Position numbers and translations under genes: made by a program. From Segetibacter sp. (GTDB lineage Bacteria; Bacteroidota; Bacteroidia; Chitinophagales; Chitinophagaceae): 64,000 bases of DNA. Below, piece after piece: positions 15,889-23,277 of the stretch. The notes below the pieces were generated by a model. It ran no database searches. It saw only the letters and a list, made by a program, of their open reading frames with translations, and was not told where the DNA came from. The first letter of the stretch is position 1. Each line of letters starts with the position of its first letter. The stretch is taken from assembly GCF_025963695.1 (NCBI RefSeq), contig NZ_JAOQAH010000097.1, forward strand, positions 58,087 through 122,086, in the 5' to 3' direction.

Positions 15889-17292
15889 TTAGTTTAATAC
15901 AGACGCATCTTTCTCTGTCTTGATTTCTGACTCGCTTTTTATTTTATCCCAACCACCTACTACATTTCTTAGATTGTGAATTCCCTGTCTTTTAAGAAGC
16001 GATGCAGCAATGACACTACGAAACCCACTTCCGCAGTACAAGTATAAATTGTCTGTATCTTCTATGTCTGCCATACTTGCCGGGTCTACCATGTTGCCCA
16101 GAGGAATATTTACAGCCTCTTTTACATGACCATCGGCATACTCCACCTCTTTTCTTACGTCTACTACTACAAGGTTTTCATCAAACGGTATGTCCATTGC
16201 CAGCTCATCAGCTTCTACCTCTATAATTAAATCTATTTTTTCTCCTGCATTTTGCCATGCTTCAAATCCGCCCTTTAAATAACCTTGTATCTTCGAAAAA
16301 CCAACCCCTGCAAGGCGTGTAATGGTTTCCTTCTCCTGCCCTTTGTCTGTTACTAATATCAGCGGCTTGTCGAATGGCAACAGGCTTCCTGCCCATTCAG
16401 CAAACTTTCCCTCAAGTCCTATAAATATAGAACCTGGGATAAAACCGTTTGAAAAGACAGATGCGTTACGGGTGTCAATAACAACCGCATCATGAGCAAT
16501 GTGCTCTTTGAATTCTTTAACAGGTAATTCGGTAAGTCCATTTTGCAATAATGTATCGATGCTGTCGTATCCCTCCTTATTTGTTTTGACATTTAGAGGA
16601 AAATAACCTGGAGCGGCTGCCAGCCCTTCTGTAACTACCTTAACAAATGCTTCTCTTGAGTCTTGTTGTAATGCATAGTTTGTTTGCTTTTGTTCTCCTA
16701 TTGTGCTTTGGGTAGCACTACCGATATTCTTACCGCTACTACTACCCGGACCATGTGCCGGATAGATTATTACGTGATCAGCCAGAGGGAGGATCTTTTG
16801 TTGCAGGCTTTCATACAACATCACTGCCATTTCCTCCTTAGTTGTATCTCCACCTATTAGATCCGGACGGCCAACATCGCCGACAAAAAGCGTATCACCA
16901 GTAAATATTGCATGATCTTGAGCATTTTCATCTTTCAGCAAGTAGCAGGTACTTTCAATAGTATGGCCGGGAGTATGAAGAACTGTTATTTGAAGCTTTC
17001 CAATATTAAATACTTCCCCATCTTTAGCAACAGTTGCTTTAAACCTTGTTTCTGAAGTAGGTCCGTAAATAATAGGCGCTGAAGTAGTTTTTGAAAGATC
17101 GATATGACCGCTTACAAAATCAGCATGAAAATGTGTTTCAAAAATATACTTAATAGTTGCGTTTCTTTCTTTAGCTAAAAGCAGGTATTCTTCTATATCC
17201 CTTAACGGGTCTATAACCGCTGCCTCGCCTTCACTTTCTATAAAATAAGCGGCTTCACTAAGACCGTTAGTATATAATTGCTTTATAAACAT
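15889..17292 (-). CDS. MBL-fold persulfide dioxygenase-like protein fused to two rhodanese domains
   Basis: 467 residues. Residues 1-245 are an ETHE1/persulfide-dioxygenase-like metallo-beta-lactamase domain: ETHFHADFVSGH (His54, His56, Asp58, His63), HTPGHT, FTGDTLFVGDVGRPDL and PAHGPGSSSG. The first rhodanese domain (about 255-345) has Asp where the catalytic Cys should be (LVTDKGQE), so it is probably structural. The second (about 355-455) keeps it in YCGSGFRS (Cys420). Such fusions handle sulfane sulfur/glutathione persulfide in the cytoplasm. An ArsR-type regulator gene lies upstream on the same strand but is separated by a terminator. Confidence 0.9.
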   Translation of the reverse strand: MFIKQLYTNGLSEAAYFIESEGEAAVIDPLRDIEEYLLLAKERNATIKYIFETHFHADFVSGHIDLSKTTSAPIIYGPTSETRFKATVAKDGEVFNIGKLQITVLHTPGHTIESTCYLLKDENAQDHAIFTGDTLFVGDVGRPDLIGGDTTKEEMAVMLYESLQQKILPLADHVIIYPAHGPGSSSGKNIGSATQSTIGEQKQTNYALQQDSREAFVKVVTEGLAAAPGYFPLNVKTNKEGYDSIDTLLQNGLTELPVKEFKEHIAHDAVVIDTRNASVFSNGFIPGSIFIGLEGKFAEWAGSLLPFDKPLILVTDKGQEKETITRLAGVGFSKIQGYLKGGFEAWQNAGEKIDLIIEVEADELAMDIPFDENLVVVDVRKEVEYADGHVKEAVNIPLGNMVDPASMADIEDTDNLYLYCGSGFRSVIAASLLKRQGIHNLRNVVGGWDKIKSESEIKTEKDASVLN

Positions 17293-17365
17293 AAATAAGA
17301 TTTAAAATGCAAAAATAACCACAACGAACGAGGTTGTTTGTTGAAGGTGGGTTAAGATTTGGCAA

Positions 17366-17398
17366 ATAAAAAAAGGATGCTTCTTAGAAACATCCTTT
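17366..17398 (-). terminator. Terminator after the ArsR-type gene
   Basis: 8-bp stem AAAGGATG / CATCCTTT (17372-17398) followed on the minus strand by a run of seven T. It separates the regulator transcript from the downstream MBL-rhodanese gene. Confidence 0.75.
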
Positions 17399-17420
17399 GA
17401 GATAAATAGGATTTGTATGA

Positions 17421-17762
17421 TTATGCTACAAGGTCCTCAACAAATTGGTTTACTTCGGCAACCCGATCATAATTAATAGCATAGTAAATAAACTTGCCAT
17501 CACGTTGGGTAATTACAATACCTGCACGACGGAGTATTGCAAGATGTTGAGATGCAACAGACTGCTCTAACCGTAATTTTACATAGATCTCGGTAACCGT
17601 CATTCTTTCACTCTCATCAAGCAGTTTAATCATCTGCTGACGGAGCTTATGATTCATGGCACGTAATACCAGAGCAGCTTTCTTAAGGTGCAAAAAATCT
17701 AATTTAATTGAGCTACTATTCTCTTTATTAGCAATAGTTATGCTCTGAGTTGTTGCAATCAT
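17421..17762 (-). CDS. ArsR-family winged-helix transcriptional regulator lacking cysteines
   Basis: 113 residues. The winged HTH is clear: AMNHKLRQQMIKLLDESERMTVTEIYVKLRLEQSVASQHLAILRRAGIVITQRDGKFIYYAIN, with recognition helix QSVASQHLAILRRAG. The protein contains no Cys at all, so it cannot use the thiol chemistry of persulfide sensors such as BigR/SqrR, nor a classical ArsR metal site. It is encoded upstream of the MBL-rhodanese gene, but their transcripts appear separate. Target and signal are unknown. Confidence 0.85.
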   Translation of the reverse strand: MIATTQSITIANKENSSSIKLDFLHLKKAALVLRAMNHKLRQQMIKLLDESERMTVTEIYVKLRLEQSVASQHLAILRRAGIVITQRDGKFIYYAINYDRVAEVNQFVEDLVA

Positions 17763-17866
17763 AATGAACTTTTTGGGGGTTTTTTTTAATATTCAATTGT
17801 AAATATAAAAATGATTTTCTATATATTTTTAAAAGGAATGTTTAAAATATGAATTATGAATTAATC

Positions 17867-18556
17867 TTACTCTTTTTTGGCTTTTTGGGTTGACTGAAAA
17901 TCTTTAAAATAAGTCGGCTGAGAATACGGAAGATCAAAAAAAATCTTTTCCTCGAAAGCTTTGTCAGCTAACATTCCAAGGTGTGTGGCATTATGATCTA
18001 CGCTTACGAACACTCCATTTTGATTAACCATTATTGCTTTAAATTTTATACTTCCGCTACCAAAAAATACAATTCGCCTTTCTATCATAAATCTGGTAAA
18101 GCTTTCTTCCTCTAATATTAGCGGTTGAGGCGAAAGAATATTTTTCAGGTCTGTATTATATAAAGCCGTAAAAACCTCCATTCGCCGCGCCTCTATCATC
18201 GGACATAGCAAATCGGTATTGCTAATTGTACTGCCGGTTTGCAGAGCTGCTTTTGCCATAACCTCCAGGGTATTCACCATTATAAAAGGCTTCGTAAGTG
18301 CGTAACAAAAGCCTTTGGCAGTTGCCATACCTACCCGTAAACCAGTATAACTGCCGGGACCAGACGTGACAGCAAACGCTTCTATGTCATTTAACGTATA
18401 GCCTGCTTCTTTTAACACGCTCGCAATGGCAGCATGAACAAATGAGGCATGCTCCCTCTGATGCTGATTCTCTTCAAACGCTATTGAAATACCATTGAGA
18501 GAAACACATACAGATGCAACCTCTGTTGCAGTATCTATGTTAAGAAGCAGCGCCAA
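17867..18556 (-). CDS. tsaB: tRNA threonylcarbamoyladenosine biosynthesis protein TsaB
   Basis: Non-catalytic partner of TsaD in making the t6A37 modification of ANN-decoding tRNAs. 229 residues, ASKHA fold. Diagnostic start LLNIDTATEVASVCVSLNG, then VTSGPGSYTGLRVGMATAKGFCYAL and ALLQTG-type linker, with PMIEARRMEVFTALY near residue 120. The first 17 bp overlap the end of the upstream acyl-CoA-dehydrogenase-like gene, indicating translational coupling. Confidence 0.95.
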   Translation of the reverse strand: MALLLNIDTATEVASVCVSLNGISIAFEENQHQREHASFVHAAIASVLKEAGYTLNDIEAFAVTSGPGSYTGLRVGMATAKGFCYALTKPFIMVNTLEVMAKAALQTGSTISNTDLLCPMIEARRMEVFTALYNTDLKNILSPQPLILEEESFTRFMIERRIVFFGSGSIKFKAIMVNQNGVFVSVDHNATHLGMLADKAFEEKIFFDLPYSQPTYFKDFQSTQKAKKE

Positions 18557-19178
18557 GATCAGAAATTTCGTTTTTAAGAAATGGTGCCGGATTATAACGC
18601 ATATCTAATACTGCTAAGTGTACTAACAGATTAAAAACTTTCTGCACGCCAATTTTTTCCGCCAGTTCAAAAGGACCACTGGTAAAATTAGCCGCGAGTT
18701 TAATGGCAGAATCTATCTGTTGTTTTTGGCTTGCATCGTTTTGCAAAATCAAATATGCCTCGTTTATTAGTAATGCAGTAGTTCGTGGTGCTATTAGCCC
18801 TAGTATATCAGGAACCTCCTGATAACGCCAGTGCAAAGTATTTAGAATTTCAGAGGCCCCTTCTATATTGTTTCTTGTGGCAGATATTTCGATGGTCTCC
18901 TGCAAAAGGAAACCTCTCCAACCACAAATTCTTATGCAATTGTCAGGAAGGTCGTGTAAAGTAGTTGATACGGCATGCACAAACGTGGGAGCACCAAGGC
19001 TTTCTATTATTTCTCGATCTTTTACTAAATCTTCTTCCTCACGCAGATAGAAATAAGCGCCCGCTCCCTTACTCGCCTCACCAACAGTTGCAACAAATTG
19101 AACTACTATACCCTCAGGTATAAGTTTATCCTGAAACTCCTTTTGGGTTACTCCATCGGCTACTACCACAATTTGCAT
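18540..19178 (-). CDS. 3-hydroxyacyl-CoA dehydrogenase-like protein with degenerate N-terminus
   Basis: 212 residues from MQIVVVADGVTQKEF (ATG at 19178). The C-terminal half matches the 3-hydroxyacyl-CoA dehydrogenase C-terminal domain: GLIAPRTTALLINEAYLILQNDAS, DSAIKLAANFTSGPFELAEKIGVQKVFNLL. The N-terminal half is short and has no GxGxxG dinucleotide loop or catalytic His-Glu pair that I can see, so dehydrogenase activity is doubtful. It is coupled to tsaB by a 17-bp overlap. It may be a non-catalytic relative; I would not transfer the enzyme name without a structure prediction. Confidence 0.7.
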   Translation of the reverse strand: MQIVVVADGVTQKEFQDKLIPEGIVVQFVATVGEASKGAGAYFYLREEEDLVKDREIIESLGAPTFVHAVSTTLHDLPDNCIRICGWRGFLLQETIEISATRNNIEGASEILNTLHWRYQEVPDILGLIAPRTTALLINEAYLILQNDASQKQQIDSAIKLAANFTSGPFELAEKIGVQKVFNLLVHLAVLDMRYNPAPFLKNEISDLGAAS

Positions 19179-19196
19179 AGACAAGTATTGAGATAG

Positions 19197-19210
19197 CAAA
19201 ATTATGTTTG
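19197..19210. promoter_or_regulatory. Interlocked divergent -7 elements
   Basis: The 14-bp string CAAAATTATGTTTG contains TATGTTTG (19203-19210, + strand, toward ridA) and TAATTTTG (19197-19204, - strand, toward the acyl-CoA-like gene and tsaB). Both fit TAnnTTTG and they overlap by two bases. Leaders would be about 37 and 15 nt. No clean -33 TTG is visible. Confidence 0.5.
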
Positions 19211-19253
19211 TTAGTTGAAGCAAAATGTCGCAATTTTATTTTAAACCACCTTA

Positions 19254-19634
19254 ATGGATAAAAAAATTATTAATACTGCAAGAGCTCCTGCTCCTATTGG
19301 CCCTTATAACCAGGCTATCATAAGTAATAACATGGTTTTTATCAGCGGTCAAATACCGCTTATTCCCCAAACAAATGAGCTAGTTTCTGGTGATATAGCT
19401 ACAGAAACACACCAGGTAATGCGCAACCTGCAGGAAATACTTGAAGAAGCTGGCATAAATTTTAACCACGTTGTTAAGAGCACCATTTTTTTAAGCGACA
19501 TGGGTCTGTTCACTTCTGTTAATGAAGTTTACGGATCTTATTTCTCCGGCGATTACCCTGCGAGAGAAACGGTTGCAGTTAAAGGCTTACCAAAAAATGT
19601 AAATGTTGAGATCAGTATGATTGCGACAATGTAG
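19254..19634 (+). CDS. ridA: RidA family reactive intermediate/imine deaminase
   Basis: 126 residues, YjgF/YER057c/UK114 family. Hydrolyses reactive enamines/imines such as 2-aminoacrylate. Hallmarks are APAPIGPYNQAI at the start, FISGQIPLIPQTNELVSGDI, the central MRNLQEILEEAG and VVKSTIFLSDM, YPARETVAVKGLPKNVNVEI. The substrate-salt-bridge Arg is in PARETV. Transcribed divergently from the tsaB operon. Confidence 0.95.
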   Translation: MDKKIINTARAPAPIGPYNQAIISNNMVFISGQIPLIPQTNELVSGDIATETHQVMRNLQEILEEAGINFNHVVKSTIFLSDMGLFTSVNEVYGSYFSGDYPARETVAVKGLPKNVNVEISMIATM

Positions 19635-19653
19635 ACAAGCATAATTATAGAAC

Positions 19654-20388
19654 ATGAAAAAAGGGTTATCGGCAGTTATTTTTATTTTATTAAATCATCT
19701 TTCTTTTTCTCAGAGCAGCCGTCTGAGTGAGCGCAATACAATTGGGTGGTTTACCACAATTATTACTCCCGCTTTAAGTAAAAAAATAAGTTTACATGGC
19801 GAATATCAGTGGCGTCGCGTTAACTTCTTAAAGCATTGGCAACAAAGCTTGGTAAGAACAGGAATAACTTATAAGATCACTCCACAAGTTGCGGTGCAGG
19901 TAGGTTACGCCTGGGCACCTACCTTTCCATATGGCACATACACACTCTCAGCGGTCCCAAAAGTTTTTCCTGAACACCGTATTTACGAACAGATCGTTCT
20001 CAACTCTACCATCGGTAAAGCTGCTCTTACCAATCGTTTCAGATTAGAGCAAAGATGGATTGGAAGGTTTGCGTCAATTGACGCTGAAAAACCGGTATTT
20101 GTTTTTTTAAACAGGTTTCGGTTTATGCCTAGGTTAGACTATCCACTTAGCCAAAAGTGGTATGCCGCCGCCTACAATGAAATATTAATTGGTTTTGGAG
20201 AAAATGTGGGAGAAAACATTTTTGATCAAAACCGGATAAGTGCCATGATAGGTTATAAACCCTCCAACCTTTTTAGAATAGAAGCTGGCTTCATCAATCA
20301 AACGGTTCAGTTGGGAAGAGAGATAGAAAATAAGAATGTCATTCAATACAATAATGGAATCATCCTAAATACCTATCTCAATTTTTAA
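19654..20388 (+). CDS. DUF2490 family outer-membrane-like beta-barrel protein
   Basis: 244 residues with a signal peptide (KKGLSAVIFILLNHLSFSQ). The DUF2490 pattern is clear: NTIGWFTTIITPALSKKISLHGEYQWRR, KHWQQSLVRTGITYKITPQVAVQVGYAW, FRLEQRWIGRF and an amphipathic strand series ending YLNF. Probably a small outer-membrane barrel of unknown function. It starts 19 bp after ridA and is followed by a strong terminator. Confidence 0.85.
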   Translation: MKKGLSAVIFILLNHLSFSQSSRLSERNTIGWFTTIITPALSKKISLHGEYQWRRVNFLKHWQQSLVRTGITYKITPQVAVQVGYAWAPTFPYGTYTLSAVPKVFPEHRIYEQIVLNSTIGKAALTNRFRLEQRWIGRFASIDAEKPVFVFLNRFRFMPRLDYPLSQKWYAAAYNEILIGFGENVGENIFDQNRISAMIGYKPSNLFRIEAGFINQTVQLGREIENKNVIQYNNGIILNTYLNF

Positions 20389-20410
20389 AAAAGCATCCTG
20401 CCAGTTAATC

Positions 20411-20445
20411 AAACCGAAATTATCACTGTATGATAATTTCGGTTT
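20411..20445 (+). terminator. Terminator after the DUF2490 gene
   Basis: Perfect 15-bp stem AAACCGAAATTATCA / TGATAATTTCGGTTT with a 5-nt loop and terminal T-run. Confidence 0.85.
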
Positions 20446-20572
20446 TGTATTGTTACACCCTCTTATTTTAAATTTCGCCAATTAGGGTTATTGTATACCA
20501 GTACTTTGGGGAAAGATGAAACTTTTTTCAACCGTTACTTTTTGTTTCTTTGCACACGAAAATCAAACTTAC

Positions 20573-21283
20573 ATGCTTCCAAAGTACAAACGAATTCTTC
20601 TTAAGCTTAGCGGCGAGTCTTTAATGGGCGATAAGAATTTTGGTCTCGACTCAAGCGTCATCGCTCAATATGCGTTGGATATTAAACAGGTTATAGAATT
20701 GGGTGTACAGGTTGCCATTGTTATTGGAGGTGGTAATATATACCGTGGCATGAACGAGGCTGAAACAGGGATAGAAAGGGCGCAAGGAGATTATATGGGC
20801 ATGCTTGCCACTGTTATAAATGGCATGGCACTGCAAGCAGGACTTGAAAAAGTGGGTGTATACACACGTCTGCAAAGCGCCATTAAGATGGAGCAGATAG
20901 CAGAGCCTTACATACGTCGACGCGCCATTCGACATCTTGAAAAAGGTCGTGTTGTTATTTTTGGCGCCGGCACCGGAAACCCCTACTTCACAACTGACAC
21001 TGCAGGTTCGTTAAGAGCTATTGAAATTAAAGCTGACGTTATTTTAAAAGGTACTCGCGTAGATGGCATTTACACTTCTGATCCTGAAAAAGATCCTACA
21101 GCAAAACGATTCGATAAAATTTCATTCGCAGAGGTAATCAATAAGAATCTGAAAGTGATGGATATGACTGCTTTTACATTATGCCAGGAAAACAGTTTGC
21201 CAATTATTGTTTTCGATATGAATACCCCGGGTACCTTGCTTCAGGTAGTCCAGGGTATGGATGTGGGAACATATGTAAGTTAA
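20573..21283 (+). CDS. pyrH: UMP kinase
   Basis: Phosphorylates UMP to UDP in pyrimidine synthesis. 236 residues from MLPKYKRILLKLSGESLMG, the family start; the frame is open 19 codons further upstream but that part is untypical. Amino-acid-kinase motifs: KLSGES, IVIGGGNIYRG, DYMGMLATVINGMALQ, FGAGTGNPYFTTDTAG and the C-terminal VDGIYTSDPEKDPTAKRF. The following intergenic region carries dispersed repeat copy K. Confidence 0.96.
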   Translation: MLPKYKRILLKLSGESLMGDKNFGLDSSVIAQYALDIKQVIELGVQVAIVIGGGNIYRGMNEAETGIERAQGDYMGMLATVINGMALQAGLEKVGVYTRLQSAIKMEQIAEPYIRRRAIRHLEKGRVVIFGAGTGNPYFTTDTAGSLRAIEIKADVILKGTRVDGIYTSDPEKDPTAKRFDKISFAEVINKNLKVMDMTAFTLCQENSLPIIVFDMNTPGTLLQVVQGMDVGTYVS

Positions 21284-21286
21284 TCC

Positions 21287-21318
21287 TTAAAGAGCCCAGG
21301 TTTGCCGTTAGCAGTTGA
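21287..21318 (+). repeat. Short motif shared with 604-633
   Basis: TTAAAGAGCCC, then AGGTTTGCCGTT and AGTT. At 604-633 the string is TTAAAGAGCCC, CCGGTTGCCGTT and AGTT. Both lie near a dispersed-repeat copy, but at different distances. Confidence 0.4.
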
Positions 21319-21329
21319 ATCAGTGTTTT

Positions 21330-21382
21330 GGTACAGGCTTTTGTAGTACTATTTCACATTGTTGCGTCGCATTTCGTTCATC
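21330..21382 (-). repeat. 50-bp dispersed repeat, copy K (GCGACGCAAC subtype)
   Basis: On the minus strand GATGAACGAAATGCGACGCA at the left end and AAAAGCCTGTACC at the right. It is closest to copy J at 59813. Confidence 0.75.
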
Positions 21383-21459
21383 CTCAACAAATCTTTCAAC
21401 TTTTTCTACCCAGCAAATAACATGGTCTTGGCTACACCTTGCTTAGAAAATGAAACAAT

Positions 21460-22101
21460 ATGCACCAATCTATTGCCGATATAAGAAAGGATTATAAGCT
21501 AAGATCTCTATCAGAAGAAGACGTTAGCAGTGACCCGATTGAACAGTTTACAAATTGGTGGAGTGAAGCTGTAAACAGTAAGATAGATGAAGTAAACGCG
21601 ATGACTTTAGCAACAGCAACGCCGGATGGAATACCCTCAGCAAGAATCGTATTGCTAAAGGGCCTATCTAAGGATGGCTTTTTATTCTTTACTAATTACA
21701 ACAGTCAAAAGGGAAAAGAATTAGCAGCAAACGCAAAGGGTGCATTAGTATTTTTCTGGAAAGAATTAGAACGACAAGTAAGAATTGAAGGAACTGTAGA
21801 AAAGGTTAGTGAAGCAGACAGTGCAGCTTATTTCGCTTCAAGACCTGCAGCAAGTAAAATCGGTGCATGGGCATCTGACCAAAGCACAATTGTATCAAGC
21901 AGAAAAATCATTGAAGAAAGTTTTCTGAAATACCAGGATAGGTTTGGAGAAGGAAACATTCCAAAACCAACGCATTGGGGTGGGTATATAGTAAAGCCTG
22001 TAAGAGTAGAATTTTGGCAAGGCAGACGAAGCAGGCTTCATGACAGAATACTATATAGCCAGATAAGTGAAAAGTGGAATGTAGAACGATTAGCCCCTTA
22101 A
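21460..22101 (+). CDS. pdxH: Pyridoxamine 5'-phosphate oxidase
   Basis: FMN enzyme making pyridoxal 5'-phosphate from PNP/PMP. 213 residues with the family hallmarks MHQSIADIRKDYKLRSLSEEDV, DPIEQFTNWWSEAV, MTLATATPDGIPSARIVLLKG, FFTNYNSQKGKELAANA, RPAASKIGAWASDQS, WGGYIVKPVRVEFWQGRRSRLHDR and the near-invariant C-terminal ERLAP. Monocistronic by position. Confidence 0.97.
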   Translation: MHQSIADIRKDYKLRSLSEEDVSSDPIEQFTNWWSEAVNSKIDEVNAMTLATATPDGIPSARIVLLKGLSKDGFLFFTNYNSQKGKELAANAKGALVFFWKELERQVRIEGTVEKVSEADSAAYFASRPAASKIGAWASDQSTIVSSRKIIEESFLKYQDRFGEGNIPKPTHWGGYIVKPVRVEFWQGRRSRLHDRILYSQISEKWNVERLAP

Positions 22102-22184
22102 AATAACTTTAGATAAATCCTTCCTGACTAGCTTCGGTTGATTGAGCTCAGCACGATTGCTGCTCTCAATCAACAGTCAACTAA

Positions 22185-22304
22185 TTAAGCTTCTTTTTTT
22201 TCCTCAACCGGCTTGGTTACTTTTGCAACTCTCGCTGGTCTTGTCTTTCCAAAAGATCCTTTAAAAATTTTTCCTTTTTTAGTTTTTTTATCACCTCTTC
22301 CCAT
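22185..22304 (-). CDS. Ribosomal protein THX (small basic 30S-associated protein)
   Basis: 39 residues starting MGRGDKKTKKGKIFKGSFGK at the ATG at 22304, with a short acidic/basic tail (VTKPVEEKKEA). This is the THX/S31e-like protein common in Bacteroidota, which packs into the 30S head. An in-frame ATG 21 codons further upstream is rejected because that extension is not family-like. Confidence 0.88.
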   Translation of the reverse strand: MGRGDKKTKKGKIFKGSFGKTRPARVAKVTKPVEEKKEA

Positions 22305-22421
22305 AACTATTTTTTTAAAATTTAAATAACAGGCTGCAAACCTACAATAACTTGTGTAATTTATCAAAGCTTAAAATTATACACCTTGTTGCTCTCATAA
22401 AACACTTTATGCTAAAAACGC

Positions 22422-22444
22422 AAAAAGCAGGATAACCTGCCTTT
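22422..22444 (-). terminator. Terminator after the HU gene
   Basis: On the minus strand a short hairpin GCAGG-TTAT-CCTGC followed by TTTTT, starting about 25 bp past the HU stop codon. Confidence 0.65.
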
Positions 22445-22465
22445 ATTTAGAAAAAACTCTTAATC

Positions 22466-22735
22466 TTATATTCTTGCTGAAAGCTCTTTACCTGCTTTAA
22501 ACTTAGCTACTCTTTTAGCTTTAATTTTTATAATCTCACCTGTTTGAGGATTGCGACCATTACGTGCTAAGCGTTTAGATACAGAAAAAGTTCCAAATCC
22601 GACTAAAGTAACCTTATCTCCTCCCTTCAAAGTTTTAGTTACAGCATCTACAAACGAGTCTAAAACAGCATTAACCTGGGTTTTAGTAACATCAGTGTCA
22701 TCAGAAATTTTAGCAATTAGTTCCGCTTTGTTCAT
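22466..22735 (-). CDS. hup: HU family DNA-binding protein
   Basis: 89-residue histone-like protein that bends and compacts DNA. It starts MNKAELIAKISDDTDVTKTQ (ATG at 22735). The dimer core is VNAVLDSFVDAVTKTLKGGDKVTLVGFGTF. The DNA-binding arm has the conserved RNGRNPQTGEIIKIKA with its intercalating Pro, and the end is FKAGKELSARI. A TAAATTTG -7 element lies 31-38 bp upstream of the start. Confidence 0.95.
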   Translation of the reverse strand: MNKAELIAKISDDTDVTKTQVNAVLDSFVDAVTKTLKGGDKVTLVGFGTFSVSKRLARNGRNPQTGEIIKIKAKRVAKFKAGKELSARI

Positions 22736-22765
22736 TGTAATTTTTTTTGTTAGAATTAAACATCG

Positions 22766-22773
22766 CAAATTTA
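22766..22773 (-). promoter_or_regulatory. -7 element of the HU gene (TAAATTTG)
   Basis: Exact TAnnTTTG on the minus strand. Transcription would begin about 24 nt before the HU ATG. Confidence 0.5.
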
Positions 22774-22954
22774 TTAGCTTTTACTTAGCAGAAAAAGTTT
22801 TCATCAACTTTTAATACCTATATAAATCTTAATAACCATCTAACTTATCTAATACCGGATAAGGAAAGCATAACAGGGGATAAAGATATTAAACAGGAGA
22901 AGTGATACAATCAACAAACGAGTGCGAAGAATTTCTAAACGACTTGATCGGCGT

Positions 22955-23260
22955 TTAGTCTACCACCTGCATCAAAGTTCTAAAATCAACACATTTCTGT
23001 CCCCACTTTTCCGAAACTTTTTTTCGAAGTGCCGGGGCATGGTGTTGAAGGTAGTAGTCATACTTAGTTAAGCTTGCTGCGTAGTACTGAGCAGCGTACG
23101 TAGGCCCTTCTGTTTCGTCAACCTGCAATAGTCTCACAAGTTGGTGTTTATCGAAACACCCCGTTTCAAGTAATTCGGGTATATGTTCCTCTTTCATCCA
23201 TTTCTCCCAGTCCGTTGCAATTGACCAGTCAACCTTTATAGTAACGTTATAAATAATCAT
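22955..23260 (-). CDS. DUF4286 family protein
   Basis: 101 residues: MIIYNVTIKVDWSIATDWEKWMKEEHIPELLETGCF, then ATYAAQYY-type strand YAAQYYAASLTKYDYYLQHHAPALRKKVSEKWG. It is a small dimeric alpha-beta-barrel-like family found mostly in Bacteroidota; function unknown. It lies 17 bp downstream of tamL and is likely the last gene of the tamB-tamL transcript. Confidence 0.85.
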   Translation of the reverse strand: MIIYNVTIKVDWSIATDWEKWMKEEHIPELLETGCFDKHQLVRLLQVDETEGPTYAAQYYAASLTKYDYYLQHHAPALRKKVSEKWGQKCVDFRTLMQVVD

Positions 23261-23277
23261 GCGTTATGTTTATCAAC

